Shown in pieces: positions 1-8,885 of a stretch of 64,000 nt of DNA. A model generated the notes under the pieces. That model did no database searches, was not told where the DNA came from, and saw only the letters and a list, made by a program, of their open reading frames with translations. Source of the DNA: an uncultured Sphingomonadaceae bacterium (GTDB taxonomy: Bacteria; Pseudomonadota; Alphaproteobacteria; Sphingomonadales; Sphingomonadaceae); contig CAIQHF010000035.1 in NCBI GenBank assembly GCA_903871605.1, positions 1 through 64,000 on the forward strand, written 5' to 3'. Numbering within the stretch: the first letter of the stretch is position 1; every line of letters begins with the position of its first letter. The translations under genes and the position numbers were made by a program.

Positions 1-1408
1 ACGTCTGGTCGCGAGCCGCCGCGACGCCGTCGTCTCCGGCGAGGACCAGCGTCACATCCTTGCCGTGGCGGACCCGGACGGCGGGCGCGACGATCACCAT
101 CGGCGCATCATCAGCCGGCCGACCAAGCCCGAGAGTCCGATGCAGCGCCGCGCGATCGATATCCACGACGATACGATCATCTTCGACACGAACCTGCGTC
201 GCCAGTGTCCCGACCAGCGTCTTGCGGCCGTGATGCGTGTCCAGCTTCGTGGCGGTCGTGGCAGCCACGGTGAAGATCGATGCGATCGCCGCCGCGTCGT
301 TCTCGACCAGTTGGCGGAGCGCACGCCGGTCGAGCAGCAGTGCCTTCACCCGCAGGACGACCGCCGCCTCGAGGTCGTGCGCGGGCATCCGCCATACAGC
401 CGGTGCCCCATCGCGAAGCTCGGAGGCGTGCGTGATGTAGTAGCGATACCGCTTGCCCGACTTGACCGCATGGCTCGGCGACATCCGGCGGCCCTCACCA
501 TCTCGAAGGATACCGGCAAGCAAGCTTGGCTCGCGCAGATTGACCCCGCTCTTCCGCTCGACCTTGTTCGCCGCGATCGTGCGCTGGACGGCCTCCCAGA
601 GTTCAGGCTCGATGATCGCCTCATGCTCGCCCGGCTGTGCGTTACCCTTGTGGACGATCTCACCCCGATAGATGCGGTTGGACAGCATGGCGAACAGCAT
701 CCCGCGTCCGAAGGGAACGCCGCCGATCGGTGGGCTGCCATCGGACCGGGGGCGGACCCTGGTGCGGTAGCCGCTGGTCCGCAGCTCTTCGATCAATGGC
801 CTCGCTGATCCGAGCACCACATTTCGATCGAAGATATGGCGCACCGTCTGGGCGTCGGCTTCGTCGATCAGCAACTTGCGATCGACGACGCGGTAGCCGA
901 GCGGGACGTTGCCACCCATCCACATGCCCTTCTTCTTGGAGGCGGCAATCTTGTCGCGGATGCGCTCCCCGGTCACCTCGCGCTCGAATTGCGCAAAGGA
1001 GAGCAGCACGTTGAGCGTGAGGCGCCCCATGCTGGTGGTGGTATTGAAGGCTTGCGTCACCGAGACGAACGAGGCGCCGCGGGCATCGAGCACATCGACG
1101 ATCTTGGCGAAGTCCGACAGCGCGCGCGTCAGGCGGTCGACCTTGTAGACGACGATGACGTCGACGCGGCCGGCCTGAACGTCGGCGAGCAGCCGCTTGA
1201 GCCCCGGTCGTTCCATCGTACCGCCCGAGAAGCCGCCATCGTCATAGGCGGCCTTGGCCAACGTCCAGCCCTCGTGGCGCTGGCTGAGGATGTAAGCCTC
1301 GCATGCCTCTCGCTGCGCATCGAGGCTGTTGAACGCCTGCTCGAGACCTTCCTCGGTCGATTTGCGCGTATAGACCGCGCAGCGGATCGTGCCGCCTGGC
1401 TTAGCCAC
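1..1408 (-). CDS. Large serine recombinase (resolvase/invertase fold), 3' end beyond the left edge
   Basis: Site-specific DNA recombinase that would integrate or excise a mobile element through a phosphoserine intermediate. The minus-strand frame is open from a GTG at 1408 to the left edge (about 469 codons visible). The N-terminal catalytic domain shows YTRKSTEEGL with the nucleophilic serine near residue 18, then FNSLDAQREAC, DDGGFSGGTMERPG, VDVIVVYKVDRLTR and LLSFAQFERE. A Recombinase domain follows with RIRDKIAASKKKG, GYRVVD and LSNRIYRGE. The C-terminal part has RYRYYITH but no zinc-ribbon cysteines, so it belongs to a subfamily different from the fragment at 40.5-41.5 kb. The start overlaps the end of the DUF2924 gene by 8 bp, implying translational coupling. 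The family and catalytic motifs are clear; the target site is unknown. Confidence 0.9.
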   Translation of the reverse strand, partial: MAKPGGTIRCAVYTRKSTEEGLEQAFNSLDAQREACEAYILSQRHEGWTLAKAAYDDGGFSGGTMERPGLKRLLADVQAGRVDVIVVYKVDRLTRALSDFAKIVDVLDARGASFVSVTQAFNTTTSMGRLTLNVLLSFAQFEREVTGERIRDKIAASKKKGMWMGGNVPLGYRVVDRKLLIDEADAQTVRHIFDRNVVLGSARPLIEELRTSGYRTRVRPRSDGSPPIGGVPFGRGMLFAMLSNRIYRGEIVHKGNAQPGEHEAIIEPELWEAVQRTIAANKVERKSGVNLREPSLLAGILRDGEGRRMSPSHAVKSGKRYRYYITHASELRDGAPAVWRMPAHDLEAAVVLRVKALLLDRRALRQLVENDAAAIASIFTVAATTATKLDTHHGRKTLVGTLATQVRVEDDRIVVDIDRAALHRTLGLGRPADDAPMVIVAPAVRVRHGKDVTLVLAGDDGVAAARDQT

Positions 1409-1802
1409 GACCGGTCAGCCCAAAGAAGCGCGGTCCCGACCAGCCGGCGCCCGTCACCTCCCGCGCAATGGCGGTAAGCGAACGATAGGCCCGGTTCTCG
1501 AACAGAAAGCCATCGTCGGTGACGAGCACCGCGATGCTTCGACCGTTCCAGCTTCGCACGAGCTGCGTGCCCGCCTTGATCGAAGGCGCCGACGACGGCG
1601 ATTGCAACGCTCGCGCGACCCGCGCGGGCAGCTTGCCCAGCGCCTTCTCCTGCAGACGGTAGGCAAGGCCCAGGCGAAGCAGGTCGGAGGAGAGGCGAGG
1701 GGCGGGCGCCTTCCACAGCTTCATCCATTCGTCGGCCAAGGCGGCCGGCGGCAATGCCGCCAGCCGGTCGAGTTGCTCTGCCAGGCGTGTCATGCCGGTC
1801 AC
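1401..1802 (-). CDS. DUF2924 domain-containing protein
   Basis: Small basic protein of 133 aa with the DUF2924 signature: an N-terminal helix with LWKAPAPRLSSDLLRLGLAYR, then GTQLVRSWNGRSIAVLV and a C-terminal YRSLTAIAREVTGAGWSGPRFFGL. In alphaproteobacterial and phage-like islands this family lies directly between DUF3489 and a serine recombinase, as here. The biochemical role is not established; the context suggests a DNA-binding or recombination accessory factor. The start is GTG at 1802, whose GTGA overlaps the stop of the upstream gene; an ATG three codons later is an alternative. The 3' end overlaps the recombinase start by 8 bp, so the three genes read as one coupled operon. Confidence 0.85.
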   Translation of the reverse strand: MTGMTRLAEQLDRLAALPPAALADEWMKLWKAPAPRLSSDLLRLGLAYRLQEKALGKLPARVARALQSPSSAPSIKAGTQLVRSWNGRSIAVLVTDDGFLFENRAYRSLTAIAREVTGAGWSGPRFFGLTGRG

Positions 1803-2320
1803 GCCGCCACGATCATGTAGCGCGATGCGCCGGTCTCACCGGTGCGCGCTATGGCATGTCCCTTCTTGCGAAGGCCGGTCAGCGCGGCGCGCGTGGTGTG
1901 CGGAAGCCACCCGGTCGCCTCGACCATCTCTGCGAGTGTCGTACCGCCATCTCGGCGGAGCATGTCGAGCACGGTCGTGGTCTTGCTCGCAGGCTTGCCC
2001 GGGATATCGTCCGCCACCGTAGGAGCGGCTGGCGCCTCGGTCCCGGCGTCGTCCGGCTCCTCGACGGCAATGATAGCGCGACCGGCGGCGGTGATCGCAA
2101 GCCCGATCCGGGCATCGTCCTCCCGGCGCCAAACGCGAGCATCGTCGGCGACGCTAACCTCTTGTACCAGCGCACGCTTGAGCAGCGGCGGGATTGCCTT
2201 TCGGATGCGCGCGCCCTGGTCGCCGAGGCTTTCGGGTGGCGGCAGCAGGCTACCGTCTTCGCGCTGAGTGGCGGTCGCAAGCAGGATAAGCTGGATGTCG
2301 CTAAGCTTCGTGGTGGCCAT
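1799..2320 (-). CDS. DUF3489 domain-containing protein
   Basis: Protein of 173 aa, first gene of the DUF3489-DUF2924-recombinase operon. The N-terminal part (LSDIQLILLATATQREDGSLLPPPE) and an acidic/Pro linker precede a C-terminal winged-helix-like DUF3489 domain around residues 115-173 (TTVLDMLRRDGG, ATGWLPHTTRAALTGLRKKG, SRYMI). The helix-turn-helix character suggests DNA binding, possibly control or targeting of the recombinase; this is inference. ATG 2320 was chosen because GGAGAAG lies 4 nt upstream; the frame stays open about 76 codons further up, but that part looks non-coding. Confidence 0.85.
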   Translation of the reverse strand: MATTKLSDIQLILLATATQREDGSLLPPPESLGDQGARIRKAIPPLLKRALVQEVSVADDARVWRREDDARIGLAITAAGRAIIAVEEPDDAGTEAPAAPTVADDIPGKPASKTTTVLDMLRRDGGTTLAEMVEATGWLPHTTRAALTGLRKKGHAIARTGETGASRYMIVAA

Positions 2321-2931
2321 GGGTCTTCTCCGGTAGTGGAGAGCGGCATAAGCGCCGCTTCCACTGCCCAGAGCCCCGCGGATGCGCATCCTGCGGGGCA
2401 GCGGCTCAGAGCGTCGAGCCGCTTCGACGGTGACAGCAATGCTCCGAACGACAGCGAAGTCGAATGGAATGTCGGGCGCAGGCGAATATTCTGGAACGTG
2501 GCCAAGGTTCCGTCTCGACTTCGCGGTGGCACCCAGGGTTCGGCGCATCGGGGGTGAGGCATGACGGAGACGACATTTGGCTCATCGTGGTGGAGAACGG
2601 TCTGGCCGCTTTAGAGCGAGAAATTCGAGACAAGCGGCCGTTCGTTCACCTCGGCCTGTCGACCGCTGTGCGCCATAATCGGTCGTAGATCGTCGCCGCG
2701 GCGGTTCCTAATTGCCGACCGTCCGATTACGATGCGACGTTGCGTCGTTAGCTCCTGTGGGAATGGCTTTGCCTGGTGGAGAACTGCCTGTCCGCTTTAG
2801 GGCGACGAGGCCAGCTATTTGCCCGTTCGTTCAGGATGCGACGTTCGGCAGCTCAGCGCCCAAATCGGTCGTAGAACGACGACGCGGACAATCCTAATTT
2901 CGGACCGTCCGGTGATAAAGCGCGATCGCAT
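2321..2931. repeat. Gene-free stretch with two degenerate tandem repeat copies
   Basis: No convincing gene lies in these 611 bases. Two related copies of about 135 bp are visible at 2591-2725 and 2777-2911. Both open with a tggagaac word and a ccgcttta word, carry ccgttcgttca and atcggtcgtaga in the middle, and close with cctaatt and gaccgtccg. Divergence between copies is high, so they look like old relics. Similar words (ggtcgcagaac, gaccgtccgctttt) recur near 6065-6120 and 8025-8055, suggesting a family of degenerate intergenic repeats in this genome. Confidence 0.6.
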
Positions 2932-3630
2932 TCAGGCCACGCATTTCTCGATGGCTGCGAAGCGGCTAGCGCCGAGCCAGGCCTGGAAAGTTGATTCTAG
3001 GTGGCGATCGCCCACGAGGATCAGCCGCCCCGCCTCGATCGTCTCGCCAACCGCGACATAGCCCATCCAGACCTCCGTCATCGTCCGCAGGTCGGTCGTG
3101 ATATAGAGATTGACCTCGAAGCCGGGATCGACCGAGCACAGATCGGCATCGCGGCCGGGCTCGACGATCAGCCACCAGTTGCGCAATGGCGGCGGCTGGT
3201 CGCGGTAGATGATCTGGATGACGCTGCGCCGGTGCGGCATCGGATCGGGATCGATCTTGCGCCGGATGTTCCACATCAAGAGCTTCACATCGAGCCGGGC
3301 GAGGGTGGCGTCGGTCGTCACCCAGCGGTGCCCCCAGTCGCCCATCGCATCCACGATCGGCTCGGCCGCGAGCCCCGCTTCGGTCAGCGAATATTCGAAG
3401 AGATCGGGATCGCCCGCCGATTGCGAGCGCACCACGATACCGGCTGCCTCCAGTTCCTTGAGCCGCTTCGACAGAAGCGCCGGGGACATGCGGGGTAGGC
3501 CTCTGCGCAGATCGTTGAAGCGGGACGTGCCGCTCAGCAATTCGCTGAGTAGCATCATTGTCCAACGCGAGCACAGGATGTCGGACGCCATCGCTAAAGG
3601 ACAGAATTGCATGTGGCGGCGCTCGGACAT
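2932..3630 (-). CDS. HxlR family transcriptional regulator with C-terminal extension
   Basis: Winged-helix regulator of 232 aa. The HxlR domain occupies about residues 9-100: CPLAMASDILCSRWTMMLLSEL, then FNDLRRGLPRMSPALLSKRLKELE (recognition helix) and VRSQSAGDPDLFEYSLTEAG in the wing. HxlR proteins are normally 100-150 aa; here about 110 further residues follow and resemble the SCP2-like ligand-binding extension seen in longer members. It is divergent from a methyltransferase gene with 161 bp between the starts, and a perfect inverted repeat in that gap is a candidate operator. The inducer cannot be read from sequence. Confidence 0.88.
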   Translation of the reverse strand: MSERRHMQFCPLAMASDILCSRWTMMLLSELLSGTSRFNDLRRGLPRMSPALLSKRLKELEAAGIVVRSQSAGDPDLFEYSLTEAGLAAEPIVDAMGDWGHRWVTTDATLARLDVKLLMWNIRRKIDPDPMPHRRSVIQIIYRDQPPPLRNWWLIVEPGRDADLCSVDPGFEVNLYITTDLRTMTEVWMGYVAVGETIEAGRLILVGDRHLESTFQAWLGASRFAAIEKCVA

Positions 3631-3684
3631 CGCCCCGGTCCCCTCAAGTCGATGCGGTCTTCTACGACCCGCGCGTCTGATCAG

Positions 3685-3727
3685 CCAGTTCAGTTTCTGT
3701 ATTGCGTCGATTCACTTCCTGAACTGG
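3685..3727. promoter_or_regulatory. Inverted repeat, candidate HxlR operator
   Basis: Perfect 9-bp arms ccagttcag (3685-3693) and ctgaactgg (3719-3727) with a 25-bp spacer lie between the divergent HxlR and methyltransferase genes. The position and symmetry fit a dimeric regulator site; the assignment is inferred from context. Confidence 0.45.
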
Positions 3728-3791
3728 CCGCCCATCGGGCCGACCTGCTTCATGCGAAAGAAGAGCGAGATGGTCTCGCCGGGAGCAGGAC

Positions 3792-4634
3792 ATGACCGGA
3801 TCAGTTGCAAGTGCGCCCAATGCCAACAAGGCGCTCTGGGAGAAAGGGGATTTTACGCGGATCGCGGCGTCGATGCGCGAGAGCGGAGAAGAGCTCGTCG
3901 GAACGTTGGGCGTCACGCCTGGCATGGAGATACTCGATCTGGGCTGTGGCGACGGAACGACCGCGGTTCCGGCGGCCAGGTCCGGCGGAAACGTCCTTGG
4001 CGTGGATATCGCCGCGAACCTTGTTGCCGCCGGGAATGCACGCGCCAGGGAGGAGGGGCTCTCGAACCTCTACTTCCGCGACGGTGACGCTTCGGATCTC
4101 CGTGGGATCGAGGATAACCGCTTCGATCTCGTAATCAGCATCTTCGGAGCAATGTTCGCGCCTCGGCCGTTCGATGTCGCCCGGGAGATGGTGCGGGTCA
4201 CGTCTGCCGGCGGGCGCATCGTGATGGGGAACTGGATACCCGGCGATCCCACGCTGATCGCGCAGGTGCTCAAGATCAGCGCGGCCTTCACGCCGCCTCC
4301 CCCGGAGAGCTTCGTAAGCCCGATTACCTGGGGGATGGAGGACAATGTCCGGGCGCGCTTCGCTGCCGCAGGAGTGGCGCCTGCGGAGATCGGCGTCGAG
4401 AAGGCATCCTATCGGTTCCGCCTCTCGGCCCCGCCGGCGACCTTGCTCGACACCTTTCGGCACTATTACGGCCCGACGATGAACGCCTACGAGGCGGCAA
4501 CCAATGCTGGAAGGGAGGATGAACTCCACGCCGAGTTGCTCGCCCTGTTCGAGAGCGAAAATCAGGGCGGGCCTGGCCTGACTGACATCGCGGCCAGCTA
4601 TTTGAAGGTGACAGTGACGAAGGGCCGATCGTAG
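3792..4634 (+). CDS. Class I SAM-dependent methyltransferase
   Basis: Protein of 280 aa with a Rossmann methyltransferase fold. SAM-binding motif I is ILDLGCGDGTT near residue 50, the acidic motif II is VLGVDIAANLV, and motif III is RDGDASDL near residue 95, followed by FDLVISIFGAMFAPRPFDVAREM, the pattern of the UbiE/Methyltransf_11 group. The substrate cannot be assigned. It is transcribed away from the HxlR gene, suggesting that regulator controls it. ATG 3792 leads straight into the conserved region. Confidence 0.88.
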   Translation: MTGSVASAPNANKALWEKGDFTRIAASMRESGEELVGTLGVTPGMEILDLGCGDGTTAVPAARSGGNVLGVDIAANLVAAGNARAREEGLSNLYFRDGDASDLRGIEDNRFDLVISIFGAMFAPRPFDVAREMVRVTSAGGRIVMGNWIPGDPTLIAQVLKISAAFTPPPPESFVSPITWGMEDNVRARFAAAGVAPAEIGVEKASYRFRLSAPPATLLDTFRHYYGPTMNAYEAATNAGREDELHAELLALFESENQGGPGLTDIAASYLKVTVTKGRS

Positions 4635-4801
4635 GGTCGGGACAGTCGCGACAATTCGAACGGAGGCGACGTGAGTGGCAACGGCCCAATAGCGATCCCG
4701 CGGTGCAGCGGTCAGTCGAGGAGGCGCCAATTTTCGTTATTCCCGCGCCGCCGCCTTTCCCGATTCCGATCGGTCTTGTTGCGAGCGCGCCGATAACATC
4801 A

Positions 4802-4829
4802 CTTGTAGCAGGCAGCGGCCTGCTACAAG
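4802..4829. terminator. Hairpin between convergent genes
   Basis: An 11-bp perfect stem (cttgtagcagg / cctgctacaag) with a 6-nt loop lies between the convergent methyltransferase and hydrolase genes. It lacks a long T tract, so it may be a bidirectional or weak terminator. Confidence 0.5.
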
Positions 4830-4877
4830 ACCTTCCCATCTGGCCATCAAGTCAACTTAACTCCTGATGCCATGGTG

Positions 4878-5771
4878 CTACTTTGATGTCCTGAGCGCGT
4901 TCGTCACGAACGGCTCGACTTGCTCCGCCCACGCTTTTGAGTTCGGGGCTATGATGTCGAAGTGTCCGCCCTCCTTGACCTTGAGGAGTTGAACCGATTG
5001 ACCCTTGCTCGATGCGACGGAGATGTAGTGCTCAGCCGCCTCAGGCGTCAGCACCGAAGACGCGATCAGAAATTCGCGCGCGGCGACCGGAAGCGCCGAT
5101 ATCGGCGAAGCCTCGTCGTAACGTTTCGGTTGCTCCGCTGGCGTTCCCCCGATCAGCGGCGCGATCACGGGCTTGCCACACACTTCGGCATCAAATCCCA
5201 CGAATGGTGTCAACTCGCCGGGACCGTCGATCGCAATTGCCGTATCGATCTGCAAAGGATCTTTCGAAGCTATCTCGCTTGACGCAGGTAGTTTGGAGCG
5301 AGAGGCAAGCCAGAGTGCGGCGTGAGCGCCCGCCGAATGGCCAATAACGGCGACATGCTTCAGGCTTATCGGCTGGGTCTTGGCGAGAATGCGCAGATAG
5401 TCCGCTGCTGCCGCCCAATCTTGAAATGTACCTGGCCAGCCAGCGCCCGGATCACCGATCTGGCGATACTCGATATTCCAAGTGGCATATCCCAGCGCCG
5501 TCAGCGCGCTGGCAAGCGGCGCCGTGTTCTTCTTCGTCGCGAAACCTTTGGTCCAGCAGCCGCCATGGATGACGATGACGACGGGGAAAGGCCCTTTGCC
5601 GGCCGGAAGCCGAAGCTCTCCCGTCTGCAGTGGGTCTTTCCCGTAGGCGACGATCAGGGTCGGGGCGCTTGCCGGCAAGGCATCTACATCACGCGGCCCC
5701 ATGTTTTGCGCAAAAGCCGCCGCTGAAGTGCTCACCAGCAATGCGGCGATCCAGGTCGTCAGCTTCATCAT
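4878..5771 (-). CDS. Secreted alpha/beta hydrolase (esterase/lipase-like)
   Basis: Predicted periplasmic or exported serine hydrolase of 297 aa. A signal peptide (KLTTWIAALLVSTSAAAFA) opens the protein. The oxyanion-hole motif HGGCW lies near residue 70, the nucleophile elbow GHSAGAH near residue 145, and the likely catalytic histidine in EGGHFD near residue 268. This arrangement matches BD-FAE-like or acetyl-esterase-type hydrolases, which cleave ester bonds of small substrates; the actual substrate is unknown. It stands alone, convergent with the methyltransferase. Confidence 0.87.
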   Translation of the reverse strand: MMKLTTWIAALLVSTSAAAFAQNMGPRDVDALPASAPTLIVAYGKDPLQTGELRLPAGKGPFPVVIVIHGGCWTKGFATKKNTAPLASALTALGYATWNIEYRQIGDPGAGWPGTFQDWAAAADYLRILAKTQPISLKHVAVIGHSAGAHAALWLASRSKLPASSEIASKDPLQIDTAIAIDGPGELTPFVGFDAEVCGKPVIAPLIGGTPAEQPKRYDEASPISALPVAAREFLIASSVLTPEAAEHYISVASSKGQSVQLLKVKEGGHFDIIAPNSKAWAEQVEPFVTNALRTSK

Positions 5772-6354
5772 CCCCTCCCCTGGTCAGTCCTCGCTATTTC
5801 TGCGGCAAGAGCATGTGATCCTCAAGCGCGGGTTGGGGCATTGGAACGGTATGAAATGGTCGAGCCTTTAGTGCGCTGACTTCATGACCTCGAGCCGGAC
5901 TGTCTTATCGACGAGCTAGGCCAATGAGGCGATAGCGGAGGGCGACACACTCGTCCTGACGGTTGCGAGCCAGCCAGGGGTCGCCCATAACGCGCATGTC
6001 GTCGAGGGCGCGCCGCCACTGGAGTGACGGTGAGGAGCAGAGCCGCCGAGCGGGAAGGCGCCAATGTCGGTCGCAGAACCGTCTCAGGACGTCACCCAGC
6101 TACCGACCGTCCGCTTTTCGAGGACCTTGCTTGTCGCCGCTCGCCCGGAACGACGAGGTCTGGGACCGAGCCGCCATTCCCGCCTGCGAGAGGCAACGGC
6201 GATGTCCGCCAGGAGCGGTCATAGCCATCTCAACCGATCAACAGCACGGAATGCGTAAGAAGGAGGACTTTGCGGACTTGCAGCTTCAGAGCGTCGGGCG
6301 GGGCTTACCTGCCGGTCTGCTTGTATCCACAGGCGCGGCGCCTCGCGACCAAAG
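5772..6354. other. Gene-free stretch with repeat relics
   Basis: No supported gene. Around 6062-6122 the words gtcggtcgcagaac and ctaccgaccgtccgctttt match the degenerate repeat vocabulary seen at 2.6-2.9 kb and near 8.0 kb. The rest shows nothing recognisable. Confidence 0.4.
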
Positions 6355-7752
6355 TCAGCTCGCCAACCCTTTCTCGACGGCGTTGCGTCGGTTGAAATAC
6401 AGAAAAATCGGCACGCCCGCCGCGACGAGAGCAATGCCTGCGAGCGCCCGCGCAGGTGCCGTCATCAGGGTGCTCAGCATCAAGCCGGCACTGACGACGA
6501 GGAAGGCCGCCGGGACGAGCGGATATCCGGGAACGCGATAGGGCCGATCGATGTTCGGCAGCGTGCGGCGCAGTACGTAGACGGACGCCACACCCATCGC
6601 GTTGAAGAACAGCAGCGCGAAGACGATCATGTCGGTCAGCGCGTCGAACGTGCCCGAAAGCGCGAACAGGCAGGCGCAGGCACCGACGAAGAGGGTTGCA
6701 TGAACGGGCACGTTGCTCCGTGGCGAAACCGCGGCCAGCCATGCCGGCAGCAGCCCGTCACGTGCCATTCCGAACGGGATGCGTGCGATAGACAGCGAGG
6801 TAGAATGAAGCGCCCCGGCGGTCGAGATCATCATCGCAATGATCAGGAAGGACGCCCCGCCTGCTCCAAGCAGCCGTGAAAGGAGCGCGCCTGCCACGGA
6901 CGAGCTTTCCGGAAGCGCCGCGATGCGCTCGGGGCCAAGAGCGTAGAAATAGCCCAGATTGACGATGAGGTAGAGCGTGATGACCAGAAGGCTGGCACCG
7001 ATGATCGCGCGCGGAAGGGTTACGCCCGGCCGCCTGACCTCTTCCGCCACGAAGGAAAGATCGGCCCACCCGTTATAGGCCCATAAAGCGCCGACCATCG
7101 CGGCGCCAAAGCCCGCGAAACCGAACCGGGCGTTATCGGGCACGTCTGCGCATGCGGCACCGGTCGTGGCACCGGAAAAATGTGCGAAGGCCCCTCCCGT
7201 CGCAAAGAAGGCGGCAAGCCCGATACCGAGCACTAGCAAGACCTTCAGCACGGTCACCGTTGCGACGACGAGGCCGTTCGCATGCATCGACGCACTCGCG
7301 AGCAATGTTGTCGCACCGATCGTCACCAGAGTGACCATGAGAACTACACTCGGCGAGAGCGTGTCCCCGGTCAGATCGTTCAGAAACATCGCGAAGACCA
7401 TTGCGATCGCCGCAACGCTGGCTGCACCATCGAGCAGGGTCTCCATCCAGCCGAACAGAAACGCCCACAAACGTCCGAACGCTGCCTGAATGTAATTATA
7501 GTGCCCTCCAGAACGCGGGAGCATCGCGCCGAGCTCGGCGAAGGTGAGTGCCCCTGCGAGCGTAAGCAACCCTGCGGTTGCGAAGGCCAGCATCACCATC
7601 AACGGTGACCCGACATTACAGGTCATCACCCGAGTCTTGGTGAAGATGCCCGTCCCGACGACGTTCGTCACGATCAAAGCCATCGCCGGCACCAGGGTCA
7701 GAGTGCGTGAAAGCGTGGCTTGTCGACCATCCTGCTTGTCTGCCTGCATCAT
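6355..7752 (-). CDS. APC superfamily amino acid permease
   Basis: Inner-membrane transporter of about 465 aa with roughly 12 hydrophobic helices. TM1 carries the VTNVVGTGIFTKT motif, the unwound substrate-binding helix typical of APC transporters. TM6 has the GFGAAMVGALWAYNGWADLSFVAEEV pattern (aromatic gate and acidic exit), and HSTSLSIARIPFGMARDGLLP follows in the second half. This fits LAT-like or amino acid/polyamine antiporters. The double ATG at 7752/7749 was preferred over a GTG at 7788, since homology begins near RTLTLVPAMAL. It is a single-gene unit with no clear regulator nearby. Confidence 0.88.
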   Translation of the reverse strand: MMQADKQDGRQATLSRTLTLVPAMALIVTNVVGTGIFTKTRVMTCNVGSPLMVMLAFATAGLLTLAGALTFAELGAMLPRSGGHYNYIQAAFGRLWAFLFGWMETLLDGAASVAAIAMVFAMFLNDLTGDTLSPSVVLMVTLVTIGATTLLASASMHANGLVVATVTVLKVLLVLGIGLAAFFATGGAFAHFSGATTGAACADVPDNARFGFAGFGAAMVGALWAYNGWADLSFVAEEVRRPGVTLPRAIIGASLLVITLYLIVNLGYFYALGPERIAALPESSSVAGALLSRLLGAGGASFLIIAMMISTAGALHSTSLSIARIPFGMARDGLLPAWLAAVSPRSNVPVHATLFVGACACLFALSGTFDALTDMIVFALLFFNAMGVASVYVLRRTLPNIDRPYRVPGYPLVPAAFLVVSAGLMLSTLMTAPARALAGIALVAAGVPIFLYFNRRNAVEKGLAS

Positions 7753-8110
7753 GCCCCGCGCGAGAATTGCCCCAAAGCCTAGCGGCACGAAGCAGAACGT
7801 CAGCTATGCTAACATGAAATTTTAGATTTGCCTGGCGAGAATGTCCCAGCGCCCGTCGAACAGCTTCCAGTGCCGCGTCCCCTATGAATTGCCGCTTCCG
7901 GGAAAAGCGATTGGCGGTCGCAAGGTCGGAGATGAGGGCGGCTGCTGAAAGGCGGCTTTACGACGCCCGATCGGCGGCTCCTGTCGGGTCCGGACGTTCG
8001 CGCGACCATCAAGGAACGGCGACACCTGGTCGGCAGGGGACCGTCCGCTCAATGCTAAGGATGCTCGAGGAGCTCCCGTTTTCGTCATTGGCCATAGTGG
8101 CCAATGGAGA
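7753..8110. other. Gene-free stretch upstream of the recombinase relic
   Basis: No gene supported. Scattered words such as ggtcgcaaggtcgg, gtccggacgttcg and gaccgtccgctcaatg resemble the degenerate intergenic repeats at 2.6 and 6.1 kb. A GGAGA at 8106-8110 is the ribosome binding site of the following recombinase relic. Confidence 0.35.
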
Positions 8111-8116
8111 ATGATC

Positions 8117-8748
8117 ATGGGTACGTCAGAATTCGACCCCGGAGCGGCTGAGCGGCAGGCTTGGAACGCTGGACGAAAGGTCGGGGCAAAGCGGGCTTTG
8201 AAACCGAAACAGATATGGGGCACCCGCTTCTATCTCGACCAACATCGAAGATTCCGCGATCGGGCGCTGTTCGATGTTGCCATCGACAGCAAGCTGCGCG
8301 GTTGCGATGTCGTCAGTCTCAAAATCGGTGACGTCGTCATAGGCGGGCAGATCCGAACTAGAGCGACCGTCGTCCAGAGGAAGACAGGACGTCCGGTCCA
8401 GTTCGAACTGCTGTCGGACGCGAGAGCCAGTCTTCTGGCGTGGCTTGAACGCCGCGGCGGGGCGTTGGGCGATTACTTGTCCCAAGCCGCATCGATCATG
8501 CCGATCATCTCAGTACCCGCCAGTATGCGCGTCTAGTCGATGAGTGGGTCGTAGGGATCGGCCTTCGCCGCGAGGAATATGGTACGCATTCGTTGCGGCG
8601 GACCAAGGCATCGATCATATACAAGGCAACCGGAAACCTGCGCGCCGTGCAGATCCTTCTCGGCCACACCAAGATCGAGAACACCGTTCGGTATCTCGGT
8701 GTCGACGTCGAGGACGCCCTGACCCTCGCGGAGGGGACGGAAATCTGA
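8117..8748 (+). pseudogene. Tyrosine recombinase/integrase, frameshifted
   Basis: Relic of a compact (about 210 aa) phage-type tyrosine recombinase. The first frame runs from ATG 8117, preceded by GGAGA, and includes the catalytic arginine (SKLRGCD) and lysine (VVQRKTGRPV). After GDYL at about 8478 the frame breaks. Adding one base there restores FPSRIDHADHLSTRQYARL, then the box II motif HSLRRT, GHTKIENT and the nucleophilic tyrosine in VRYLG, ending at the TGA at 8746-8748. All five catalytic positions are present, so a single-base deletion in the run near 8478-8481 is the only visible lesion. As it stands the protein would end at 8536 without box II or the tyrosine. Confidence 0.85.
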
Positions 8749-8755
8749 CTACCCT

Positions 8756-8782
8756 CGGCTCCTCGCCCACCGCGAGGAGCCG
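8756..8782 (+). terminator. Hairpin after the recombinase relic
   Basis: Perfect 11-bp stem (cggctcctcgc / gcgaggagccg) with a 5-nt loop, starting 8 bp after the recombinase stop. There is no T tract, so its strength as an intrinsic terminator is uncertain. Confidence 0.55.
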
Positions 8783-8885
8783 GACGGCAGAGCGCCCCAT
8801 GCCGGTTGTTCCCCTTGGTACGGATCGGTCCCACAAGCTGCCGTACGTTCGACGATCCTCGACTGCCGGGATGCGAGCAAATAGC

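Noticed and set aside
8544-8885. Extension of the PIN gene upstream of 8871
   Set aside because: That part of the frame overlaps the integrase relic and a hairpin, and reads as low-complexity Arg/Pro sequence.
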